Shown: positions 15,995-25,938, counted from the first letter of the stretch. The stretch: 41,857 nucleotides of DNA from CAYLNK01 sp964384675 (GCA_964384675.1 CAYLNK010000015.1:1-41857); one strand, 5' to 3'. Program-made: numbers and translations. The notes: a model not told the origin generated them from the letters alone.

Positions 15995-16875
15995 CACGCG
16001 GCCACCCTCCGGGCCTGCGCCGGCCGGGCCGAGCTGATCGGCTCGAAGTCCCAGCGGGCGAGGTAGCGCCGGAGCCGCGGGAGCGCCCGGCCACGGCCGC
16101 CGAAGTGGACGAGCCGGTCGAGCGGACCCAGCGACATCGGCGGGTGCGCGTCGTCGACCTCCCACGGGTGGAGGTAGAGGACGGGGGGACGTCCCTCGGC
16201 GCGGGCGGCCTCGACCGTGGCCACGACGCGGGCCTCGCGGGAGAGCCGGGAGCAGACGCCGCCGCCGAGCATCGCGGGGCGGCCGAAGAAGCGTCCCATC
16301 AGGGGCGGAACCTCCAGGATGGGCCCCGCCACGGTCGGCAGGACCGTGGGGCCGACCGGATTCGTGATCGCCCCGACCGGGGGCGCCGGGACGAGGGAAG
16401 AGTCGAGGGTGAAGCCCTCCTCGACGAGGATGGCGAGCGCCGGATTGTCAGGGGTCCGCATCGACCACTCCGGCGCCCGGAAGGCCGTCACCGGCTGGCC
16501 GAGGATCTCCTGGAGCGTGTCGCGGGAGGCCCGGAGGTCCTCGCGGAACATCCCGGGCGTCATCTCGAAGAGGCGGCGGTGCAGGTCGCCGTGACAGCCC
16601 ACCTCGTGCCCGGCATCGGCGATCCGATTCACCAGGGCCGGGCTCTTGCGGGCCACCCAGCCCAGCACGAAGAACGTGGCCTTCGAGCGGGTCGGCTCGA
16701 GCGTCTCGAGGATCCGCTCCACACCGACGTGCACCCTCTTGACCCGCGTCTCCCACGTGGAGGGATCGGCGTAGACCGGATGCCCGCAGACGTGGAACCA
16801 CTCCTCCACGTCCACGGTCAGGATGGGGGCGGGGCGAGAGGCCGACACAGGCGGATTGTGCCCGATTCGGTTCAT
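15994..16875 (-). CDS. Polysaccharide deacetylase (PEP-CTERM-locus/DUF3473-like)
   Basis: A 293-residue carbohydrate esterase family 4-type protein: LTVDVEEWFHVCG (metal and catalytic Asp), KATFFVLGWVARK, HEVGCHGDLHRRLFEMTPGMFREDL, PVTAFRAPEWSM, and a C-terminal DUF3473-like part with PPVLYLHPWEVDDAHP. It removes N-acetyl groups from glycans. The 'DVEEWFHV...HPWE' subtype is common in exopolysaccharide loci. There is no signal peptide, which suits deacetylation of lipid-linked precursors in the cytoplasm. It begins right after the glycosyltransferase stop (TGA-ATG with no gap) and is followed by acyl-chain enzymes, suggesting deacetylation before N-acylation of an amino sugar (inference). Confidence 0.9.
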   Translation of the reverse strand: MNRIGHNPPVSASRPAPILTVDVEEWFHVCGHPVYADPSTWETRVKRVHVGVERILETLEPTRSKATFFVLGWVARKSPALVNRIADAGHEVGCHGDLHRRLFEMTPGMFREDLRASRDTLQEILGQPVTAFRAPEWSMRTPDNPALAILVEEGFTLDSSLVPAPPVGAITNPVGPTVLPTVAGPILEVPPLMGRFFGRPAMLGGGVCSRLSREARVVATVEAARAEGRPPVLYLHPWEVDDAHPPMSLGPLDRLVHFGGRGRALPRLRRYLARWDFEPISSARPAQARRVAA

Positions 16876-17562
16876 TCAGCTCTCGTCCGAGCCGGTCGTC
16901 TTGTAGTGGACGGAGAGCCAGGACGTGATCCACGTGTCGCGGAACGGTCGGTAGTGCCGGCGTTCCGAGCCGTAGATCGTCCGGACGGGGGCCGTCGCGA
17001 AACGCTGGACCTTGCGGCACGACTTGATCAGGATCTCGTTCTCGATCGAGTACCGGCAGGCGACGAGCCGGAGCTGGCGGAGGATGGTCGTCGAGATCAG
17101 CCGGTACCCCGACTGGCCGTCCTCGACCGGGAGGCCGGTCATCCGGGAGAGGACGGTGTCCCCGATCGTGTTCGCCCAGTAGTTCTTGGCGGGCATGTCC
17201 GCCCGGTCCTTCAGGCGCGAGCCGACCACGAAGTCAGCCCCGTTCCGGGCCGCCGCGAGGAGCCCGGGCAGATCGTCCGGGTCGTGCTGGCCGTCGCCGT
17301 CGACGAAGGCGACGTGGGTGTACGGCCCGGATAGGAGCTCCGCCAGCCCCTCACGCACGGCGGTTCCCTTTCCTCCGTTCACGGCCCGCCGAAGGACGCG
17401 GGCCCCTGCCTCATCGGCCCGCTCGGCCGTGGCGTCGTCGCTCCCATCGTCCACGACGAGCACAACCGGCACGTGGCGGAGAAGGCCGCGAACGACGCCC
17501 CCCACGAAGGGCTCACACCGGTAGGCGGGCACGAGGGCCGCAGCATGGAGATCGGGGCTCAT
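16876..17562 (-). CDS. Family 2 glycosyltransferase (dolichyl/polyprenyl-phosphate mannosyltransferase-like)
   Basis: A 228-residue GT-A enzyme: LVPAYRCEPFVGGVVRGLL, VVLVVDDGSDDAT, NGGKGTAVREGL, HVAFVDGDGQHDPDDLP, DFVVGSRLKDRADMPAKNYWANTIGDTVLSRMTGLPVEDGQSGYRL. D-G-D is the metal-binding DXD-type motif and 'D.QSGYR' is the acceptor-end motif. It resembles DPM1/polyprenol-phosphate glycosyltransferases but has no C-terminal membrane helices. I chose ATG 17562 (MSPDLHAAALVPAYR); a 25-residue upstream extension crosses the Rex operator and lacks family similarity. It heads the minus-strand operon, divergent from nuoA. Confidence 0.9.
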   Translation of the reverse strand: MSPDLHAAALVPAYRCEPFVGGVVRGLLRHVPVVLVVDDGSDDATAERADEAGARVLRRAVNGGKGTAVREGLAELLSGPYTHVAFVDGDGQHDPDDLPGLLAAARNGADFVVGSRLKDRADMPAKNYWANTIGDTVLSRMTGLPVEDGQSGYRLISTTILRQLRLVACRYSIENEILIKSCRKVQRFATAPVRTIYGSERRHYRPFRDTWITSWLSVHYKTTGSDES

Positions 17563-17596
17563 CTGGGGTCGAAGAGGGTTGACGCCGGGGCCAACT

Positions 17597-17614
17597 TTGT
17601 GAAAAGTATCACGA
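17597..17614. promoter_or_regulatory. Candidate Rex (NADH/NAD+ redox) operator upstream of nuoA
   Basis: TTGTGA-AAAGTA-TCACGA matches the Rex consensus TTGTGAA-N4-TTCACAA at 12 of 14 defined positions. It lies 4 nt before the nuoA start and 34 nt from the divergent glycosyltransferase start. The rex gene is the last gene of the same operon (28968-29597). A weak -35-like TTGACG lies at 17579-17584 with an AAGTAT (17604-17609) 19 nt later. A repressor here would cover the -10 region and block nuo transcription, and could also affect the divergent operon. Confidence 0.7.
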
Positions 17615-17618
17615 GCGG

Positions 17619-17981
17619 ATGGGACACCCCGAAGCATTCCTGCCGATCCTCATGATGCTGGTGATCGCCGGTATCGTGGCGGGCGCGCTGCTCGCGCTGA
17701 ACTGGTTCCTGGGCCGCAAGGCTCCGTCGGTGCGGAAGAACGCCCCGTACGAGAGCGGCATGCCCCTCCTCGACGACAACCGGAAACGGATCTCGGTGAA
17801 GTTCTTCATCGTCGCGATGATCTTCATCCTGTTCGACGTCGAGGCCGCGTTCCTCTACCCGTGGGCGGTGGTCTACCGTCAAGGCGGCTTCCCGCTGTTC
17901 GTCGAGATGCTCGTCTTCCTGGCAGTCCTCTTCCTCGGGTACCTCTACCTCTGGAAGAAGGGCGCGTTCGACTGGGAATGA
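17619..17981 (+). CDS. nuoA: NADH-quinone oxidoreductase subunit A
   Basis: A 120-residue membrane subunit of complex I with three transmembrane helices (about 8-30, 65-85 and 92-112). The diagnostic segments are YESGMPLLDDNRKRISVKFFIVAMIFILFDVEAAFLYPWAV: 'YESG' replaces the usual YECG and the D-V-E motif is present. First gene of the operon. Immediately downstream, where nuoB, nuoC and nuoD are usual, comes nuoE after only 36 nt. Confidence 0.97.
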   Translation: MGHPEAFLPILMMLVIAGIVAGALLALNWFLGRKAPSVRKNAPYESGMPLLDDNRKRISVKFFIVAMIFILFDVEAAFLYPWAVVYRQGGFPLFVEMLVFLAVLFLGYLYLWKKGAFDWE

Positions 17982-18017
17982 CGCCGGGCCGCGCCCGGTG
18001 AAGGACGGTTTCTAGAG

Positions 18018-18575
18018 ATGAGTGGAGGAGCGAATCTCCCCGCCGCCGAGCAGGCCGGGAACCCCCGGGTCGGCGAGCACGGGGCCCTCTCCTGCGGCAA
18101 GAAGCTGAGCTTCTCGCCGGAGACCAAGGCGAAGCTCGAGAAGCTCCTGAAGCGGTACCCGACGAAGCAGGCCGCGCTGCTCCCGACGCTCTGGCTGGCC
18201 CAGGGCGAGTGGGGCTGGATCTCGCGCGAGGCCGTGGACTACGTGGCGGCGCAGCTCGACCTCTCCCCCGCCTTCGTGTGGGGCGTCGTGACGTTCTACA
18301 CGATGTACAACCGCGCCCCCGTCGGGACGCACCTGATCCAGGTCTGCACCTCGATCTCCTGCCACCTGGCGGGCGCGGAGGAGGTGTACGCCGAGTGCCG
18401 CAGGAAGCTCGGCGACCTCAAGCCGGGCGAGACGAGCGCGGACGGCAAGTACACCGTGATCGAGGTCGAGTGCCTCGCCCAGTGCGACAAGGCGCCCGCC
18501 GTGATGGTCAACGACGACGACCACCTCGTGATCACGAAAGAGAAGCTCGACGACTTCCTGAAGGGGCTGAAGTGA
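18018..18575 (+). CDS. nuoE: NADH-quinone oxidoreductase subunit E
   Basis: A 185-residue thioredoxin-like [2Fe-2S] protein. The N1a cluster ligands are Cys110, Cys115, Cys152 and Cys156 (QVCTSISCHLAG, ECLAQCDKAP). A helical N-domain (SPETKAKLEKLLKRYPTKQAALLPTLWLAQGEWGWIS) precedes it. The first 28 residues are a non-conserved extension and include one extra Cys. It forms the electron input module with NuoF and NuoG. The start at 18018 follows AGAG; an internal start near residue 29 is possible. Confidence 0.96.
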   Translation: MSGGANLPAAEQAGNPRVGEHGALSCGKKLSFSPETKAKLEKLLKRYPTKQAALLPTLWLAQGEWGWISREAVDYVAAQLDLSPAFVWGVVTFYTMYNRAPVGTHLIQVCTSISCHLAGAEEVYAECRRKLGDLKPGETSADGKYTVIEVECLAQCDKAPAVMVNDDDHLVITKEKLDDFLKGLK

Positions 18576-18577
18576 AA

Positions 18578-18604
18578 CGGGAAACCCGTCACGCGGGTTT
18601 CCCG
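18578..18604 (+). other. Strong intercistronic hairpin between nuoE and nuoF
   Basis: CGGGAAACCCG (18578-18588) and CGGGTTTCCCG (18594-18604) form a perfect 11-bp stem with a 5-nt loop, beginning 2 nt after the nuoE stop. Within each arm, GGGAAACCC is not itself self-complementary. No U tract follows, so attenuation or mRNA protection fits better than complete termination. The 98 nt to nuoF (18605-18702) are GC-rich and otherwise without features apart from the GGAGG ribosome binding site. Confidence 0.6.
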
Positions 18605-18702
18605 CGCCGCCGAGCGACCTCCGACCAGCCGGCCGCACTCGCCCGGCGGCTCCCTTCCCCTCGGGCGCTGCGCGCCCTGCGGTCTCAGGACTTGGAGGCA
18701 GC

Positions 18703-20082
18703 ATGACCGGTATCTCACCGGCCGGCTACACGCCGGTCCTCCTGGCCCGGGCCGGGAAGAAGGGCTCGCGCGGGATCGACGGCTACATCGCCGACGGCGG
18801 CTACAAGTCGTGGAAGAAGGTGCTCGCCGGCTTCCAGTCGGGCGAGTGGTCGCAGGCCAAGATCATCGACACCGTGAAGGCCTCCGGCCTGCGGGGCCGC
18901 GGCGGCGCCGGCTTCCCGACCGGCCTGAAGTGGACGTTCGTCCCCCCGAAGGAGAAGCGGGGCGGCAAGCCGGTCTACCTGCTCTGCAACGCCGACGAGT
19001 CGGAGCCCGGCACCTTCAAGGACCGGCTCCTCATCGAGCGCGATCCGCACCAGGTGATCGAGGGGATGATGATCGCGAGCCTCGCCCTCGAGGTGAAGCA
19101 CGCCTACATCTACATCCGCGGCGAGATGGTCCACGGCGCCGAGTTCCTGAACGCCGCGCTCGCCGAGTGCTACGAGCGGAAGCTCCTGGGCGAGGACATC
19201 CTGAACACCGGGATGAAGCTCGACATCACCGTGCACCGCGGCGCCGGCGCCTACATCTGCGGCGAGGAGACCGCGCTCATCGAGAGCCTGGAGGGGAAGC
19301 GCGGCCACCCCCGGATCAAGCCGCCGTTCCCGGCGGTCTCGGGGGTCTGGGGCTGCCCCACCGTGGTGAACAACGTCGAGACGCTGGCGGCGGTGAAGCA
19401 CATCCTCGACCGCGGACCGGAGTGGTTCAAGGGGATCGGGCGGAACGAGAAGAACACCGGCCCGAAGCTGTACTGCATGTCGGGCCACGTCGAGCGGCCC
19501 GGCGTCTACGAGGCCCCGATGGGGATCCCGTTCCTGGAGCTCCTCGAGCTCGCCGGCGGGATGAAGGGGGGCCGCAAGCTGAAGGCGGTCATCCCGGGCG
19601 GAGCGTCGGCCGCGATGCTCACCGCGGACGAGGTCCAGAACCTCCCGATGGACTTCGACGGAGTGGCTGCCGCCAGGTCGATGCTCGGCTCGGCCGCGAT
19701 CGTCGTGATGGACGAGACGACCGACATGCCGAAGGCCGTCACGAACATCTCCAAGTTCTTCGCCCACGAGTCGTGCGGGCAGTGCACGCCGTGCCGCGAA
19801 GGGACGCCCTGGCTGAACAAGATGCTCAAGCGGCTGATCAAGGGCGAGGGGAAGCGGGCCGACCTCGACCTCCTCCTCCAGATCGCCAACCAGATGGGGA
19901 ACGGGATGACGATCTGCGTCTTCGCCGACGCCGCGATCGCCCCGGTCCTCTCGGCCGTCACGAAGTTCCGCCCCGAGTTCGAGGCGTACCTCGCGAAGTC
20001 GGGCAGCCTCGACTTCAAGCTGGCCGCCCCCGCCGTCACGGAGCAGGTGACCGAGCGGGTGGCCGAAGGGATGCACTCCTGA
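18703..20082 (+). CDS. nuoF: NADH-quinone oxidoreductase subunit F
   Basis: A 459-residue subunit that binds NADH, FMN and the N3 [4Fe-4S] cluster. It has the glycine-rich NADH motif GRGGAGFPTG (65-74), CNADESEPGTFKDR (95-108), and FMN-region GAGAYICGEETALIESLEGKRG. Cluster ligands are C358, C361 and C364 (SCGQCTPCREG) and C405 (MTICVFAD). All catalytic residues are intact. The ribosome binding site GGAGG precedes ATG 18703. The stop overlaps the nuoG start (TGATG). Confidence 0.97.
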   Translation: MTGISPAGYTPVLLARAGKKGSRGIDGYIADGGYKSWKKVLAGFQSGEWSQAKIIDTVKASGLRGRGGAGFPTGLKWTFVPPKEKRGGKPVYLLCNADESEPGTFKDRLLIERDPHQVIEGMMIASLALEVKHAYIYIRGEMVHGAEFLNAALAECYERKLLGEDILNTGMKLDITVHRGAGAYICGEETALIESLEGKRGHPRIKPPFPAVSGVWGCPTVVNNVETLAAVKHILDRGPEWFKGIGRNEKNTGPKLYCMSGHVERPGVYEAPMGIPFLELLELAGGMKGGRKLKAVIPGGASAAMLTADEVQNLPMDFDGVAAARSMLGSAAIVVMDETTDMPKAVTNISKFFAHESCGQCTPCREGTPWLNKMLKRLIKGEGKRADLDLLLQIANQMGNGMTICVFADAAIAPVLSAVTKFRPEFEAYLAKSGSLDFKLAAPAVTEQVTERVAEGMHS

Positions 20083-21773
20083 TGGCGAAGGTCACGGTGG
20101 ACGGCATCACCGTCGAGGTCGCGAACGACGCCAACGCCCTGGAGGCGTGCCGCGCCGCGGGCGTCGACGTCCCGCACTTCTGCTACCACCCGCGCCTCTC
20201 CATCGTCGGCCAGTGCCGGATGTGCATGGTCGAGGTGGAGGGGCTGCCGAAGATCCAGGCGTCGTGCACCGTCCCCGTCCGCGACGGGATGGTGATCAAG
20301 GCCTCGAGCGAGAAGGCCCTCGCCGCGCGCAACGCGACGATGGAGTTCCTCCTCATCAACCACCCGCTCGACTGCCCCATCTGCGACCAGGCCGGCGAGT
20401 GCAAGCTGCAGGACAACGCGTTCGCGGCGGGCCTCCCGGTCTCCCGCACCTCGGAGCCGCGCCGGCAGTTCCCGGGCTACGACCGCACCGACATCGGCCC
20501 GCACGTGATCGCCGACATGACGCGCTGCATCCAGTGCACGCGCTGCATCCGTTTCTGCCAGGAGATCGCCGGGACCGGCGAGCTGACGTTCATCGAGCGC
20601 GGCGGCCACACGATCGTCTGGACCCACGAGGGGAAGAAGCTCGACAACGACTGGTCGGCCTGCGCCGCGGACGTCTGCCCGGTCGGGGCCCTGACGCCGA
20701 AGGAGTTCCGGTTCCGGAAGCGCGTCTGGTGGCTCGACAAGACCCGCTCGATCTGCGACGGCTGCGAGATCGGCTGCAACATCTCGATCGAGCACAAGGA
20801 CAGCGTGGTCCACCGGTTCCTCCCCCGGGTGCGTCCGGAGGTGAACGACTTCTGGATGTGCGACTACGGCCGCTTCCGCTCGGAGAGCCTCAACGCCCAG
20901 GACTTCCTGAAGCCCGAGGTGCGGCCGGCCGGCGGCGGCGGCCGGAAGCAGACGAACTGGGGCGACGCGCTCGGCGCGGTGCAGGCCGCCGTCGACGGGG
21001 CGCTGGCCGGCAAGGGACCGGGGTCCGTCGTGGTGCTCGGGTCGGCCCGGCTCTCCACCGAGGAGAACTACCTCCTCACGACCCTTTTCCGGGAGCACCT
21101 GAAGGTCACCCAGCTCGAGATGATGCTGGACCGCGGCCCCGAGCGGCGGATCAAGGGCCGCGAGGCGTGGCTGAAAGGCGTCGAGGCGGTCCCGAACTCG
21201 CGGGGCGCGCTGGCCGCCGGGATCAAGCGGGTGGCCCCGGCGTCCTCCTTCGGCCGGGTCCTCGACGGCCTCCTCGCGCCCGAGGTCCTCTACGTCTCCG
21301 ACGCGACGTTCTCGAGCCGCCCGACCGAGCCCGGGTTCGTCGCGAAGCTCCGCAAGGCCAAGGTCCTGATCGTCCACGCCAGGACGAAGAGCGACCTCAC
21401 GGACGCCGCCGACATCGTCCTGCCGGTCACCAGCCTCGCCGGCAAGGAAGGGACGTTCGTGAACGTCCAGGGCCGCATCCAGCGGTTCGACATGGCGTTC
21501 GTCGCACCCCCGATCGTGAGGACCGACCTCGAGGTCCTGCTCCACCTCGGGAAGCGCTGGGGTCAGTTCGAGGCGACCTGGACCGCGCGCGACGTCTTCG
21601 ACCGGATGAAGGCCACGGTCTACGAGCGGCCCGACCTGGACTGGGAGTCGGCGGAGCTGGTCGGGCAGGAGCCCTCGGTCTCCCCCGCCTCCGCCTACGA
21701 CACCCTTCTCGCGGAGCGGCTGCCGGACCGCACGACGGCCCCCGTCGTCGTGGCGGGAGGGGCGAAGCCGTGA
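20082..21773 (+). CDS. nuoG: NADH-quinone oxidoreductase subunit G (short form with N7 ligands)
   Basis: A 563-residue electron-transfer subunit, shorter than the about 900-residue E. coli protein. Ligands: N1b [2Fe-2S] C34, C45, C48, C62; N5 H94, C98, C101, C107; N4 C149, C152, C155, C199; and N7 C225, C228, C232, C260 with spacing C-x2-C-x3-C-x27-C, as in E. coli. The molybdopterin-like domain (from about 285) is truncated and lacks the full set of subdomains; it ends in a Pro/Ala/Val tail. It starts at ATG 20082, overlapping nuoF. The nuoH GTG overlaps its stop (GTGA). Confidence 0.96.
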   Translation: MAKVTVDGITVEVANDANALEACRAAGVDVPHFCYHPRLSIVGQCRMCMVEVEGLPKIQASCTVPVRDGMVIKASSEKALAARNATMEFLLINHPLDCPICDQAGECKLQDNAFAAGLPVSRTSEPRRQFPGYDRTDIGPHVIADMTRCIQCTRCIRFCQEIAGTGELTFIERGGHTIVWTHEGKKLDNDWSACAADVCPVGALTPKEFRFRKRVWWLDKTRSICDGCEIGCNISIEHKDSVVHRFLPRVRPEVNDFWMCDYGRFRSESLNAQDFLKPEVRPAGGGGRKQTNWGDALGAVQAAVDGALAGKGPGSVVVLGSARLSTEENYLLTTLFREHLKVTQLEMMLDRGPERRIKGREAWLKGVEAVPNSRGALAAGIKRVAPASSFGRVLDGLLAPEVLYVSDATFSSRPTEPGFVAKLRKAKVLIVHARTKSDLTDAADIVLPVTSLAGKEGTFVNVQGRIQRFDMAFVAPPIVRTDLEVLLHLGKRWGQFEATWTARDVFDRMKATVYERPDLDWESAELVGQEPSVSPASAYDTLLAERLPDRTTAPVVVAGGAKP

Positions 21774-22831
21774 GCGAGGCTCTGATCCCGTACGTCGAGG
21801 CGCTCGGCAAGATCGTCTTCGTCTGGTCGGTGATCCTGGCGGCGTTCCTTCCGATCCTGATCTGGATCGAGCGACGGGTCGCCGGCCTCATCCAGGATCG
21901 CCCCGGTCCGAACCGGGTCGGCCCGTTCGGCCTCCTGCAGTCGGGCGCGGACGTGATCAAGTTCTTCGCCAAGGAAGACTTCATCCCCGCCTACGCCGAC
22001 AAGCTCCTCTACTGGCTCGCGCCCGCCATCGCGATGGTCCCGGCCATCACGACGTTCGCCGTGATCCCGTTCGGCTCGACGCTCCCGATCCTGGGGCGGG
22101 AGATCAAGCTGGTCATCGCCGACGTGAACATCGGGATCCTGTACGTCTTCGCGCTCACCTCGGTGGGCGTGTACGGGATCGTCCTGGCCGGCTGGGCCTC
22201 CAACAACAAGTTCGCGCTGATGGGCGGCATCCGCTCATCGGCCCAGATCATCAGCTACGAGCTGGCGATGGGTCTCTCGGCCACCTCGGTCTTCCTGGCC
22301 GCGGGCTCGCTCCGGCTGAGCGACGTGATCGCCTACCAGCAGGGCTGGATCTTCGCCGACACGCTCGGTCACCTGGTCCCGCGCTGGAACGTCCTCCCCC
22401 AGTTCATCGGCTGCATGATCTTCATCGTCTCCGCCTTCGCCGAGACCAACCGCATCCCGTTCGACCTGGCCGAATCCGAAGCCGAGCTCGTCGCCGGCTA
22501 CCACACCGAGTACTCGGCCTTCAAGTTCGCGATGTTCTTCATGGCGGAGTACGCGAACCTGATCGCGGCCTCCGCGATGATGGTCACCCTCTACTTCGGA
22601 GGCTGGTCGATCCCGGGGCTCGCGCTGACCGGAGTGATCGGTGGGCTGGTCTCGATCGCCGTCTTCGCGGGAAAGACGTTCTTCTTCGTCTTCGTCTTCG
22701 TCTGGGTGCGGTGGACCCTCCCCCGCTTCCGGTACGACCAGCTGATGGACCTGGGCTGGAAGGCGTTCCTGCCGGCCTCCCTGCTCCATCTCTTCTACGT
22801 GGCGGCGCTGGTGAGCGCCAAGGTGCTGTGA
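21770..22831 (+). CDS. nuoH: NADH-quinone oxidoreductase subunit H
   Basis: A 353-residue, eight-helix membrane subunit lining the quinone tunnel. Signature stretches are IWIERRVAGLIQDRPGPNRVGPFGLLQSGADVIKFFAKED, ADVNIGILYVFALTSVGVYGIVLAGWASNNKFALMGGIRSSAQIISYELAMG, FAETNRIPFDLAESEAELVAGYHTEY and FVWVRWTLPRFRYDQLMDLGWK. The charged residues of the E-channel are present. It starts with GTG 21770. Its natural neighbour NuoI, and NuoB/D that complete the quinone site, are not encoded here. Confidence 0.97.
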   Translation: MSEALIPYVEALGKIVFVWSVILAAFLPILIWIERRVAGLIQDRPGPNRVGPFGLLQSGADVIKFFAKEDFIPAYADKLLYWLAPAIAMVPAITTFAVIPFGSTLPILGREIKLVIADVNIGILYVFALTSVGVYGIVLAGWASNNKFALMGGIRSSAQIISYELAMGLSATSVFLAAGSLRLSDVIAYQQGWIFADTLGHLVPRWNVLPQFIGCMIFIVSAFAETNRIPFDLAESEAELVAGYHTEYSAFKFAMFFMAEYANLIAASAMMVTLYFGGWSIPGLALTGVIGGLVSIAVFAGKTFFFVFVFVWVRWTLPRFRYDQLMDLGWKAFLPASLLHLFYVAALVSAKVL

Positions 22832-23367
22832 GTGCTGTGAGCGCGCTGATGTCGGGCCAGATGCTCCTCTTCGCGGCCGCCTCGGCGATCGCGATCGTCT
22901 TCTCCCTCCTGATGGTCGTGCTCAGGTCGCCGATCAAGAGCGTCCTCTCCCTGGTCGTGACGTTCTTCGGCCTGGCGATCCTGTCGGTGCTGCTGGCCGC
23001 CCCGTTCATCGCGGCGCTGCAGGTGATCGTCTACGCGGGCGCGATCCTCGTCCTCTTCCTCTTCGTCATCATGCTGCTCAACCTGACCCAGGAAGCGGCC
23101 GGGCACGACGAGCGCCCCATCCAGCGCGTGCTCGGGCTGGTCACCGCGCTCGGCCTCGGCGGGCTCCTGGTGGGGCTCACCTGGAAGAGCGGCCCGGCGC
23201 CAGTGGCCGCGGCCGAGGGCGCCAAGCTGATCCCGAGCGGGAACGAGATCCCCCTCCTCGGGAAGCTCCTCTTCTCCGACTACCTCCTGGCGTTCGAGGC
23301 GCTCTCGGTGCTCCTCCTCCTCGCGTCCGTGGGAGCGCTCATCCTGTCGAAGAGGAGGTTCGAGTGA
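22828..23367 (+). CDS. nuoJ: NADH-quinone oxidoreductase subunit J
   Basis: A 179-residue protein with five transmembrane helices: AAASAIAIVFSLLMVVLRSPIKSVLSLVVTFFGLAILSVLLAAPFIAALQVIVYAGAILVLFLFVIMLLN is the diagnostic stretch, with the pi-bulge TM3 'VIVYAGAILVLFLFVIM'. I chose GTG 22828, which overlaps the nuoH stop; GTG 22837 or ATG 22849 are also possible. The 9-bp unit GTGCTGTGA occurs twice in tandem at 22823-22840 and creates the ambiguity. It follows nuoH directly because nuoI is missing. Confidence 0.95.
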   Translation: MSAVSALMSGQMLLFAAASAIAIVFSLLMVVLRSPIKSVLSLVVTFFGLAILSVLLAAPFIAALQVIVYAGAILVLFLFVIMLLNLTQEAAGHDERPIQRVLGLVTALGLGGLLVGLTWKSGPAPVAAAEGAKLIPSGNEIPLLGKLLFSDYLLAFEALSVLLLLASVGALILSKRRFE

Positions 23368-23471
23368 GCGGAACGCGGCTCGCCCCGATCCACGACCTCC
23401 TCTTCTCCCTGCCGAGTCGGTCGGGGGGCTGCTTCGGAGCCCCCCGTGCCCCCCGGAGGAGGTTCGAGTGA
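23352..23471 (+). repeat. 16-bp direct repeats bounding a 104-bp insert between nuoJ and nuoK
   Basis: GAGGAGGTTCGAGTGA occurs at 23352-23367 (the end of nuoJ, encoding R-R-F-E-stop) and again at 23456-23471, where it supplies the ribosome binding site and first base of the nuoK start. Deleting 104 bp would leave nuoJ stop and nuoK start overlapping as TGATG, the style of the other nuo junctions. The insert therefore looks like a recent insertion or duplication that copied the target. It contains the hairpin at 23423-23445. Confidence 0.7.
23423..23445 (+). other. GC-rich hairpin with UUCG-type loop between nuoJ and nuoK
   Basis: GGGGGGCT (23423-23430) pairs with AGCCCCCC (23438-23445) around the loop GCTTCGG, which itself contains a C(UUCG)G tetraloop. 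It lies within the 104-bp inserted stretch. No U tract follows, so it is probably an mRNA stability or processing element, or the palindromic core of a small repeat, rather than a terminator. Confidence 0.5.
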
Positions 23472-23791
23472 TGGGAGTCGCCCCTCTCGCCGTCCCCGGC
23501 GAGGCCTTCCTCGTCGTGGGGACGATCCTCTTCGCCATCGGGCTCGCCGGCGCGCTCCTGAAGAGGAACGCCCTCTCGATCTTCCTGTCGATCGAGCTGA
23601 TGATGAACGCCGTCAACCTGCTGTTCCTGACCTACGCCCGGATGCGGGGCGAGGCCACGGGACAGATGGTCGTGTTCTTCGTGATCGGCGTGGCGGCCGC
23701 CGAGGCGGCGATCGGGCTCGCGATCTTCGTGGCCCTCTTCCGGGCCCGCCAGACGATCGACGTCGACAAGACGAACCTCCTCAAGTGGTGA
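23471..23791 (+). CDS. nuoK: NADH-quinone oxidoreductase subunit K
   Basis: A 106-residue protein with three transmembrane helices. The conserved Glu residues of the proton path are in SIFLSIELMMNAVNLLFL and in AAAEAAIGLAIFVALF. The start is ATG 23471, with GGAGGAGG at 23455-23462 as ribosome binding site; an in-frame GTG at 23468 is too close to it. The stop precedes nuoL by 13 nt. Confidence 0.96.
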   Translation: MGVAPLAVPGEAFLVVGTILFAIGLAGALLKRNALSIFLSIELMMNAVNLLFLTYARMRGEATGQMVVFFVIGVAAAEAAIGLAIFVALFRARQTIDVDKTNLLKW

Positions 23792-23804
23792 GGACGGGAA
23801 GAGA

Positions 23805-25934
<2,130 letters not shown>

Positions 25935-25938
25935 CCGG

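Noticed and set aside
18810..21773. A long plus-strand frame spanning nuoF and nuoG
   Set aside because: Only its last 563 codons, from ATG 20082, are NuoG; the first part is an out-of-frame reading of nuoF.
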